Shown one piece after another: positions 30,984 through 37,938 of a stretch of DNA of 42,015 bases. Each line of letters opens with the position of its first letter. Within the stretch, counting starts at the first letter, position 1. A model generated the notes under the pieces. That model saw only the letters and a list, made by a program, of their open reading frames with translations, searched no databases and was not told the DNA's origin. Location: positions 1 through 42,015 of IMG/VR virus record IMGVR_UViG_3300044625_000495, one strand, 5' to 3'. Made by a program: the position numbers and the translations under genes. The DNA comes from a virus.

Positions 30984-31409
30984 TCACCCGTAAGTTACGT
31001 AAAGAATATTGCCGACGCACTGGACACTACTGACCGCTCCTCCGCTTCCTCCACCTCCAACAGCAAATTCGTACATCGCCACTACTGATCCACCCGCCCC
31101 TAACGAAGTGGTATCTGCGATGATGCGTTTGTACAGGACCACGATAGTGTTTGTCGCCACGCTAGACGAGCCATTGATTTCAGAGGCGTATGCGGCCGTA
31201 GACGTACCAGTGCGCCCTCCAGTGACAACCTCGTAGCCTGAGCCGTCAAGTAATGCGCGCACTTCTGACCATGTGTAGAATGTAATAGCCCCAATTGTAA
31301 AGGAGCCATTAATTTTGGCGTGGATTTTTTCGTCTGGAACGTAACGAACGGAGTATCCACCGGGGATTGTGTTGACAATTGTCTTTGGATCGGCGGATAC
31401 AAGTCTCAT
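30984..31409 (-). CDS. Hypothetical structural protein, 141 aa
   Basis: ATG 31409 lies just after the previous stop, with weak GGAT upstream; longer starts would overlap the 358-aa gene substantially. The N-terminus (VSADPKTIVNTIPGGYSVRY) and a GAITFYTWSEVRALL segment are followed by a Gly/Ala/Ser-rich end with a GGGGSGGAVSSV linker. It is probably a small virion or tail-tip part. No family recognised. Confidence 0.6.
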   Translation of the reverse strand: MRLVSADPKTIVNTIPGGYSVRYVPDEKIHAKINGSFTIGAITFYTWSEVRALLDGSGYEVVTGGRTGTSTAAYASEINGSSSVATNTIVVLYKRIIADTTSLGAGGSVVAMYEFAVGGGGSGGAVSSVQCVGNILYVTYG

Positions 31410-31410
31410 G

Positions 31411-32487
31411 TTATTGATCCGGGTTGGCAAAAAGGAGCGAAAACGGAAACGCTGGGTACGTTGGCTTTCCCGTGTTTTGGTTAACGGCATAGTACCATTT
31501 GGCCGTCTGAGGATTAAACAGTAGGTTGTGGCCGTATGCCACATCGTTGCCGGTTGCGGCAGCATAAGCGATGGCTGGAGGTTCATCTCGCTCTAGCATT
31601 TGAAACGTGATGTCGCACAGCTTTTGCTGAGACGGTATATATCCACCACCCGCCGTCTCAATCCATTGAGGAAATATTGGAGTGTAAACTCTGTCTACCG
31701 CCGCTCCTAGCATCAGGAGCGATCCAGCTTTGTGATTATTCCAGTCAAAGATGTTGACGTGACCAGTGGCCCGCGCAATAAACGAGTTAGGGCTTGTAAT
31801 AAACGTATACGGCACCTCGTAAAACTTGTATTCAATCTGAGCTGACCGGATTAGCATACGGAGCTGTCCGCCAGCTACGGCTTTGTCTTGCAACGTAACT
31901 GTTGGTGGAGGTGTCGGGTTAGAATCCATCTTCCAGATCATCTGACCGTTTTCTGCGGTCAGAAACTCACTGGACGGTATGCGTCTGTATTCGGTGTATC
32001 GTCGAAATTCTTCAGCGTATTCCTTGATCTCGACGGCACCCGCTTCGGTAGTCCAAGTTTCGGTAAACGTCTTGATTGAAGAGTCGGGCAAAACGGCATA
32101 CGGCCTAGCAGTAAAATCTAACGAAAGTTCGTAGCGTTTGTATCGTGCGTAGTAAGTCAAAGGCGGTGCTTCAGACTGCGTGTCAAAAAAAACGTCTTCC
32201 TCAGTCGCATCAATCTTGCTGTCAAATTCTACGCCCTCAATATTGCTAATACGCTCACAGAACAACCATTGCCAGTGCGGATGCGCGACTGGAAGTTTGC
32301 GCTGAATTCCGGCTAGCAAAGGAATTGTTGACCCCATTGCCTCCTTGATTGCGGACTCTAGTTTGTCTTCTGTAACAATTAGTTTCATCGAGGCCCGTGC
32401 GCCTTCGCTCAGGCTAAATCCTGAGTTGCTAACAGATCGGCTGGCGATCCTCTCTGTGGCGGCATTGATGTTGTCTAGTGGTGGCAT
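31411..32487 (-). CDS. Probable distal tail / tail-tip protein, 358 aa
   Basis: ATG 32487, the first gene after the tape measure, where a distal tail protein usually sits. An N-terminal helical part (GARASMKLIVTEDKLESAIK) is followed by beta regions (VFFDTQSEAPPLTYYARYKR, WELSLDF-like and IPSQQKLCDITFQMLERDEP). The end, NPQTAKWYYAVNQNTGKPTY, is aromatic. I do not recognise a family name. A tail role is inferred from position. Confidence 0.65.
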   Translation of the reverse strand: MPPLDNINAATERIASRSVSNSGFSLSEGARASMKLIVTEDKLESAIKEAMGSTIPLLAGIQRKLPVAHPHWQWLFCERISNIEGVEFDSKIDATEEDVFFDTQSEAPPLTYYARYKRYELSLDFTARPYAVLPDSSIKTFTETWTTEAGAVEIKEYAEEFRRYTEYRRIPSSEFLTAENGQMIWKMDSNPTPPPTVTLQDKAVAGGQLRMLIRSAQIEYKFYEVPYTFITSPNSFIARATGHVNIFDWNNHKAGSLLMLGAAVDRVYTPIFPQWIETAGGGYIPSQQKLCDITFQMLERDEPPAIAYAAATGNDVAYGHNLLFNPQTAKWYYAVNQNTGKPTYPAFPFSLLFANPDQ

Positions 32488-32491
32488 GTTG

Positions 32492-34861
32492 TTACCTTGC
32501 GACTGCTGGTGCAGGAAGAGCTGGAGCTACTGGAGCAGGAGCCGCTACGGCTTGCTGCACTTCCATTGCGGCCTTCATGCCAGCTTGAACGCCTTGGAGG
32601 ATTATGTTCGGAAGATTAGCCACGTTGTCTACGGCTTTCTTGTTTTGCTGTTCCTTCATTTGAGCTTGACTGCTAGTGGCTGTAAATGCTTTTAAGATCG
32701 TGTCGCGTGACAGGTCGGCGATAGACTTGAAGGCTGGATTTTGTGCGGCCGCAAGGCCCTGTGCGGAGCCTTTGCCAGCCTGAGCCTGTATCATGCGATC
32801 CATCTCAGCGTCTAGCCCTCCCAGTGAGTCGGCTAAATCTTTCATCGCTGGGCCGAGATCAGAAGGCTTAACTCCAGCTTTTGCTTTGGTTTCCAAAGTA
32901 GCCGCCGCAATATCTGCTTTGTTCTTAGCTTCCGTGTACTTGGTATCTTTTGACGCCTCATCTGCCGGAACTGCCTTTAAGAATTCTGCACGCTTGTTTA
33001 ACAATGGTTCGTTAAACAGTTTGTTTTGTAGCTTTCCAAGTGCCTCAAGTTCGCCCATTTTCTTTTTGATCTCAGGGCTTTCCTCTCCTAATCCCTGTTT
33101 TTTTAACGCATCAATTTCTTTCATCATTGGAACCTTGATGTCCCACTCAATTCTTACGGCCTCGTCTCTCCGATCAAACGTGCCACCAAGCATGCCTTTT
33201 TGTGGGGCCATTGCCGTTGCCGCACGCTTAAGTGTCTCAGACAGTGGGTCGGCTTTCATCGTGGCTTTTTCTTGTTTTTGTCTTTGAAATTGAAGATCCA
33301 TTTGCATACGATTCATGTACATTTCAAGCAGCGGTATCATATTCTTAATAGCTTCGGCAAACTTGTCTATATTCATCAGCAGGAAATTGCCGATTGAATT
33401 AGCAAGTTTCAAAAACACCGGCTCTAGTTTTTGCAAGATTGGTCGGAGCGTGTCGGCAAACTTGCGAATAACACCGGTAACAATTTTGACTACTGGGAGC
33501 AGGGCTTCGCCAAACACGGCCATCAGGTCGCGCATTGCCAAGTCAAACTCAATCATCGCTCCGGGGTTAAACGTTTCGATAGCTTCACGAATGCGGCTCA
33601 TCAGGTCGGGAATGGCCCCCATCGGATTGATCAGCAGGTCAGCGATGGTAGACTTGACGTTCTTAAAAGCGTCTTGGATCGCAACCTGAGGGGCTTTCAT
33701 GGACTTGGCAATTGTGGCCACGTTGCCAAAGATTGACGCAAACACCTCAGCGATCATCTCGATCTGTATGGCGACGATCTCCATTGGTGTTCCAATAGAT
33801 TCGATCACCTCTGCAATTGCATCTACGATCATGCCGAAACCGTTAACGATGGCGATGACCGGCTTCAAGATTGACGTAAGCAGCTTGAGCAAGCTTCCAA
33901 ACACTTTAAGCACGCCTACTATAGGGGCCAGTGCGACACTGAGCAGCACTTTAAACGCCTCTGCAATTGGACGGACCGCATCGGAAAGTGCGTCAAATAC
34001 GTCTTCTACTGGCTCAAGTGCGATTGCTACAGATTCGGCAGCAATAGCAAGCAGTTTTGCTTCTACGCCAATTGTGTTAAATATGCCCGATAGAGTTGTC
34101 AACGCTGTTTTTAACTCGGCTCCAATGCCTGCAAAAACGTCGCCAAACTGGTCCATCACGTTTTTAATAGGATCAGCTTTTGATTCCTCTTTAGGGGCCT
34201 CTGTTTTTTCCTCTGTGGGAGCAGCGGTTACAGGAACAGTCGGTAGCACGGGTTGCGGCAGTTGCGGCGCTACAGCGGCCTCTGGTAGCACTGGAGCGGC
34301 AATAGGAGCGGGTGGCTCTGGTTTCGGTCCGATGCCAAGGGCGTAGTCTAGGTCTGGATTGTATCGTGGATCCACTTTTGGCTGAGGCAACGGTACAGAA
34401 GGAGGCTGGGTTTTCTGCTTTTCGGATTCCTGAGCGTCCCTAAAATCTTCCTGTGCCTTAGCCAGCTCTTTTAGCGTGTCTGCGTAAGCATTAGCCGCCT
34501 TATTTGCCTCGCCGGTCGCCTCCATTGCCCTTGCCAAACCATCAAACGTGGGGTTAGCGGCCTCAGTGCTGATGACCTTTGACTCTTTGGCACTGGCGTT
34601 GTCACGTGCCTCCATGGCAGCTTTGACTTTGTCCAGAACCTTATCGAGTCTATTGATTGCCTCCTGAGTCTTGGGTCCAAGAACCTCCGGGGCCTTTTGG
34701 TTTCCACCCGTAGCCCCGCTTGACTCAGCGGCACCCTCTATCGCTCTGGAAACCGCATTGAGCTGTTGTTGGTATTTATCCAGTGCCGTGATTAATGGCT
34801 TTAGCCCACCTGATGCGGGTGGGCTTCCTCCGGCGGCAGATATGTCAACCCCTCCCGCCAT
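32492..34861 (-). CDS. Tail tape measure protein, 789 aa
   Basis: Sets tail length and is ejected with DNA. The features fit: 789 residues, Ala-rich with long helices, a Pro/Ala-rich linker (EPPAPIAAPVLPEAAVAPQL), then a hydrophobic middle of about 150 residues (SVALAPIVGVLKVFGSLLKL, PVIAIVNGFGMIVDAIAEVI) that could span a membrane. Tail length scales at roughly 0.15 nm per residue, giving a tail of about 118 nm. ATG 34861 overlaps the 78-aa gene by 17 bases. The length and lack of sheath genes indicate a siphovirus. Confidence 0.85.
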   Translation of the reverse strand: MAGGVDISAAGGSPPASGGLKPLITALDKYQQQLNAVSRAIEGAAESSGATGGNQKAPEVLGPKTQEAINRLDKVLDKVKAAMEARDNASAKESKVISTEAANPTFDGLARAMEATGEANKAANAYADTLKELAKAQEDFRDAQESEKQKTQPPSVPLPQPKVDPRYNPDLDYALGIGPKPEPPAPIAAPVLPEAAVAPQLPQPVLPTVPVTAAPTEEKTEAPKEESKADPIKNVMDQFGDVFAGIGAELKTALTTLSGIFNTIGVEAKLLAIAAESVAIALEPVEDVFDALSDAVRPIAEAFKVLLSVALAPIVGVLKVFGSLLKLLTSILKPVIAIVNGFGMIVDAIAEVIESIGTPMEIVAIQIEMIAEVFASIFGNVATIAKSMKAPQVAIQDAFKNVKSTIADLLINPMGAIPDLMSRIREAIETFNPGAMIEFDLAMRDLMAVFGEALLPVVKIVTGVIRKFADTLRPILQKLEPVFLKLANSIGNFLLMNIDKFAEAIKNMIPLLEMYMNRMQMDLQFQRQKQEKATMKADPLSETLKRAATAMAPQKGMLGGTFDRRDEAVRIEWDIKVPMMKEIDALKKQGLGEESPEIKKKMGELEALGKLQNKLFNEPLLNKRAEFLKAVPADEASKDTKYTEAKNKADIAAATLETKAKAGVKPSDLGPAMKDLADSLGGLDAEMDRMIQAQAGKGSAQGLAAAQNPAFKSIADLSRDTILKAFTATSSQAQMKEQQNKKAVDNVANLPNIILQGVQAGMKAAMEVQQAVAAPAPVAPALPAPAVAR

Positions 34862-35081
34862 GTTTTGCTCTCCAAGAATTTTCCAGTTCTTCTAGTCTAA
34901 TTCCTAACGCAAGACCCATATTGATAAACTGACACTTTTCATCGACTAGATGCGTCTCGCGCTGGCTTGGTCCAAACGAGCCGGGTATCGGTTTGGCCCT
35001 TCCATTCTCGTCTCTGTCCTTGCCGTAAATCCTCCAGATCTGATAATCAGTCAGGTCGCCAATCTGGTCAATACTCAGCAA
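34845..35081 (-). CDS. Small protein between chaperone and tape measure, gpT-like position, 78 aa
   Basis: The frame is open from TTG 35081, with a TAG stop a few codons upstream at about 35108, so the start is TTG or a nearby rare codon. The product (LSIDQIGDLTDYQIWRIYGK, then NMGLALGIRLEELENSWRAK) is helical and sits where the frameshift product of the tail chaperone normally lies. It ends inside the tape-measure start. Ribosome site is weak. It probably works with the 151-aa protein in tail assembly. Confidence 0.6.
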   Translation of the reverse strand: MLSIDQIGDLTDYQIWRIYGKDRDENGRAKPIPGSFGPSQRETHLVDEKCQFINMGLALGIRLEELENSWRAKHGGRG

Positions 35082-35125
35082 ATACGGCTCGTCTGTCAGG
35101 CTAGCAAATATGGCCAGCGGATTGA

Positions 35126-35581
35126 TTACGCGGATGCCTCGTCGCCCGGAAGAGGGTCCGCATTCCTCCGGGCTTTGGGGAAAGATTCTGAAAACACCTG
35201 TCCGATAATTTGCCCGACTTCTTCGGCGTGCTCCATCAGCATAGAGCTTGCGTCCTCAGCCGGAATGTTTGCCAGCACTCGCAACAAAGCCTCAAGCCCG
35301 GAGCTTGAGGTCAGGAAGGTGCGGCAGATTACACCGCCAAACGAAAACGCACCAGAGCTGATTCTGTCCATGTAGGCACCGTATGCGAGTCGGTACTCCT
35401 CGTCGCTCATGTCCTGTTTGCTGACGGCCAGTTCGTTTCTTACTCGATCTTGGATAATGCGCTCCAAGGCCGACTTTGACTTTTGAGTCAGCAAGTTAAA
35501 CTTGTACTGCTTGCCACCGATCGTCGCAAGGATTGGAGACGATTGACCGCCTAGACTTTGACTGACTGTCCCACCGCTCAT
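35126..35581 (-). CDS. Tail assembly chaperone, gpG-like, 151 aa
   Basis: ATG 35581 follows GAGGTGTGT. The protein has a beta opening (SPILATIGGKQYKFNLLTQK), then helices (SALERIIQDRVRNELAVSKQ, GLEALLRVLANIP). Its position directly upstream of the small protein and tape measure is that of the lambda gpG chaperone. It probably holds the tape measure unfolded while the tube polymerises. Evidence is mainly position and length. Confidence 0.62.
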   Translation of the reverse strand: MSGGTVSQSLGGQSSPILATIGGKQYKFNLLTQKSKSALERIIQDRVRNELAVSKQDMSDEEYRLAYGAYMDRISSGAFSFGGVICRTFLTSSSGLEALLRVLANIPAEDASSMLMEHAEEVGQIIGQVFSESFPKARRNADPLPGDEASA

Positions 35582-35588
35582 ACACACC

Positions 35589-36041
35589 TCAGAACATAAA
35601 TGGTTCGGTATTCATATCCGTGCTAGTCGCATCAGTAAAGTTGCCGATGCATACTGCACTAATGGTACATTGTACGACGCCCTTGACATCAGTCGTCAGG
35701 TCCATTTTGTCGATCAACACCTGTAGCTGGTACGGAGGACATATTGTTTCTGTCTCATCAAGGTACAGAAACACTCTGATAATGTGACCGGGCATGATGG
35801 AATATCCGACTGAGTTGCCCAGACCAATCACGTCCGTGCGAGTCGGGTACGGCCCACGCATGGTCACAGTTGCAGTACGCATGCCGACTACGCCCCTGTA
35901 CGTTCGAGAGTCGTAGTCGCTAATGTCCACACGTTCGCCATCGACGGAGAGAGTCCACTCCGTCATGTTACCAATCTGGGCCACGTTGCTATCCTCGGAA
36001 TAGATAACAACAGCGGCCCGTTTGCCGACGAAAAACGACAT
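35589..36041 (-). CDS. Tail tube-like protein, 150 aa, paralogue of the next gene
   Basis: Starts MSFFVGKRAAVVIYSE and continues with MTEWTLSVDGERVDISDY, a beta pattern found in major tail tube proteins. The neighbour at 36041-36409 starts MPFYSGKLGSI and has LTEWSADMKMEVVETTNF at the equivalent place, so the two are probably diverged duplicates. ATG 36041 shares a base with the previous stop (TAATG). One is probably the main tube protein and the other a variant or cap. I cannot tell which. Confidence 0.68.
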   Translation of the reverse strand: MSFFVGKRAAVVIYSEDSNVAQIGNMTEWTLSVDGERVDISDYDSRTYRGVVGMRTATVTMRGPYPTRTDVIGLGNSVGYSIMPGHIIRVFLYLDETETICPPYQLQVLIDKMDLTTDVKGVVQCTISAVCIGNFTDATSTDMNTEPFMF

Positions 36042-36409
36042 TATGGGGCAACCGTAAACGAGCCGTTAGAAGTCGCAGAGTAGCTAATTTTGGCAACGTC
36101 CTTGACGCTCTGATCAATCTTGATTGATGAGATGCGAGCTGTAACGGTAAAAGCTGGCGCGCCAGCAGCAGACGATGTTGACAGAATGAAGGCTGCGCTG
36201 TCGCCCGGAGACGCTCCTGCTGATCCGTCATACGGTCCGCTGGCTGAGATTTCAATCGACGCAATTCCAGCCTCGTTGGTTGCTACACCGCCAGAACCAA
36301 AATTGGTCGTTTCGACAACCTCCATCTTCATGTCGGCAGACCATTCTGTTAGCGGTTGCGTCGTGCCGCCAACAGAAATTGACCCTAGCTTGCCTGAGTA
36401 AAAAGGCAT
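36041..36409 (-). CDS. Tail tube-like protein, 122 aa, paralogue of the previous gene
   Basis: ATG 36409 follows AGGACAGTAAT. Sequence MPFYSGKLGSISVGGTTQPL is followed by TEWSADMKMEVVETTNFGSG and a GASPGDSAAFILSTSSAAGA loop, with beta strands and a VTARISSIKIDQSVKDVAKI end, as expected of a tube protein. It shares the M(S/P)F(F/Y)xGK opening and (L/M)TEW block with the 150-aa protein next to it. Confidence 0.65.
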   Translation of the reverse strand: MPFYSGKLGSISVGGTTQPLTEWSADMKMEVVETTNFGSGGVATNEAGIASIEISASGPYDGSAGASPGDSAAFILSTSSAAGAPAFTVTARISSIKIDQSVKDVAKISYSATSNGSFTVAP

Positions 36410-36410
36410 A

Positions 36411-36890
36411 TTACTGTCCTCCAATTAAGGCTAATTCATACGTCCCAGAAGCCGCACCACTTGCATTGGTGATTTTAATAGTTTTGGCTGAGCCCGAAAC
36501 TGTAAAGGCAGAGCCATCACCGACCAAAAAGAAACCGCCAGCTTTTACTGTTAGAGTCGGAGACGTGCCACCTAGAAACCACGTCAACCCGTTGGTGGCA
36601 CCGGGCGAGTAAATCATGTCCGTTGTCGTAGCTTTCATCATGATTGCAATAATGCCTGTTAGCGTCAACGATTGAGCAAGATAATCCGTTACGCCCTGCA
36701 AATCGATAGTGACGCTTGCTGATGCGGCAAGCGTTCCTGAGACGGCGTAGATGCGATTAAATGTGGTAGTACTGGGTGCCAAAGACGCCGTTATCTTGTC
36801 CGGTCCCTGTTTAGTTTTTACGAATGCGGTGTTGGTCTTGGATTGCGACCAGTTAATCTCTCCAACGACTCCACTAATGTCTACGCTCAT
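36411..36890 (-). CDS. Structural protein, possible tube or head-tail accessory, 159 aa
   Basis: ATG 36890 overlaps the tail completion stop (ATGA). The product is beta-rich and alternates small polar and hydrophobic residues (VSGTLAASASVTIDLQGVTD, then LTGIIAIMMKATTTDMIYSP) with an FFLVGDGSAFTVSGSAK segment. It lies between tail completion and tube genes. It may be another tube-like or tail terminator part. Family unknown. Confidence 0.6.
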   Translation of the reverse strand: MSVDISGVVGEINWSQSKTNTAFVKTKQGPDKITASLAPSTTTFNRIYAVSGTLAASASVTIDLQGVTDYLAQSLTLTGIIAIMMKATTTDMIYSPGATNGLTWFLGGTSPTLTVKAGGFFLVGDGSAFTVSGSAKTIKITNASGAASGTYELALIGGQ

Positions 36891-37321
36891 GTCGTGCGCT
36901 CCTCTAGGACTTGGTAGGTGACGCTCATGCCAGAAACATCGTAGTTCGATGTGTTACCGGTGACTGTTTCAAACGCTGGCTGCATGTCCAGTTCCATGCC
37001 GATGATATTCTCAATATCGGGCAACGTTGGCTGATACAGAGCCTGCCTGATCTGCTGCCTCAGCAGGAGCCAGTCGCGCACGTCCTGCTCGAATAAGCGA
37101 TTGCCTGCTTGAACTAGAGTTACTTGCACCGTGTACGAGTAAGCGACCTGTCGGCTAAATGTCTCAAGATCAATCTTTTCGGCTGCTGGCGAGATAATAA
37201 TCGTAGGAAGAGTGTCGGTTTCAAGATAGATGGCACGTTTGCGAACTTTGATGTGATTGTCACCCATAACGCCCACAAGGCGTTGTTTGATGCTCATCAG
37301 GATGTCCCAGTAAACACTCAC
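36887..37321 (-). CDS. Tail completion / terminator-like protein, 144 aa
   Basis: ATG 37321. The sequence begins SVYWDILMSIKQRLVGVMGD, with VAYSYTVQVTLVQAGN and RDWLLLRQQIRQALYQPTLP, a pattern of helix, strand, strand, helix like the tail terminator (lambda gpU-like) family. Its neighbours support a place at the head-tail junction. The end overlaps the next gene by ATGA. Confidence 0.62.
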   Translation of the reverse strand: MSVYWDILMSIKQRLVGVMGDNHIKVRKRAIYLETDTLPTIIISPAAEKIDLETFSRQVAYSYTVQVTLVQAGNRLFEQDVRDWLLLRQQIRQALYQPTLPDIENIIGMELDMQPAFETVTGNTSNYDVSGMSVTYQVLEERTT

Positions 37322-37938
37322 AATGCGTGCCCTGCGTCAGCCGTGGAACTGATCTCCCACATGTTTTGTACCACAGATTGTACTACCGAATCAATTCGGT
37401 ACCTGCGCCCATATGCATCAGTGATCAAGGCGTTGATCTCAGGCGCAGTAGGACACTCTTGAATCCACATGTTCCACTGAGTCGTTGTGCCGTATGCGGT
37501 CAACGCTCCAGCTCCTCCGGTGTCCAGATTAGCTGGCAGCCTAAACACCCGGAGAACGGTTGACGTGACGCCAGCAAGGTCGGTAATCGAGACGGTCTCA
37601 AGATTGTCAAACACTAAATGATCGCCAGCAGGAGTCCAAAAGCTGGACGGCACTACCCGTGAGGTTAGCACTGTAAATCCACCAGTGCGCGCCACCGTAG
37701 ACGCTCCGGTACTTTCCCAAACGTATGAAACCGAGCCAGCAGTTGCCGCCGTGTAATTAAGGGTGTAGCTGCCGACTGTAGGGTTGGTCAACTCAGGATT
37801 AGTGCCGTAGGCGTAGACGGTCGGCACTCCTGCCAGCGTAAACGTTAACGTCACCGTAGTAGGATCGACCAGAGCGTTTGCTGGATTGCGAAACGTGGCC
37901 GCAACTCGGATAGTGTCGCCGACGTAATAGGTAGACAT
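37318..37938 (-). CDS. Hypothetical Ig-like structural protein, 206 aa
   Basis: ATG 37938 shares a base with the adhesin stop (TGATG). The N-terminal 100 residues look like an Ig-type domain (YYVGDTIRVAATFRNPANAL, VGSYTLNYTAATAGSVSYVW); the C-terminal half (VLRVFRLPANLDTGGAGALT, then ALITDAYGRRYRIDSVVQSV) could be a second beta domain. It ends overlapping the tail completion gene. Probably a neck or tail protein of the adhesin module. Family unknown. Confidence 0.6.
   Translation of the reverse strand: MSTYYVGDTIRVAATFRNPANALVDPTTVTLTFTLAGVPTVYAYGTNPELTNPTVGSYTLNYTAATAGSVSYVWESTGASTVARTGGFTVLTSRVVPSSFWTPAGDHLVFDNLETVSITDLAGVTSTVLRVFRLPANLDTGGAGALTAYGTTTQWNMWIQECPTAPEINALITDAYGRRYRIDSVVQSVVQNMWEISSTADAGHAL

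Noticed and set aside
33699-34346. Long open frame opposite the tape measure gene
   Set aside because: Ser/Ala/Thr-rich shadow produced by the codon bias of the tape measure; no ribosome site.
34845-35587. Programmed frameshift between chaperone genes
   Set aside because: A stop in the second frame lies after the end of the first gene, so the frames do not overlap.
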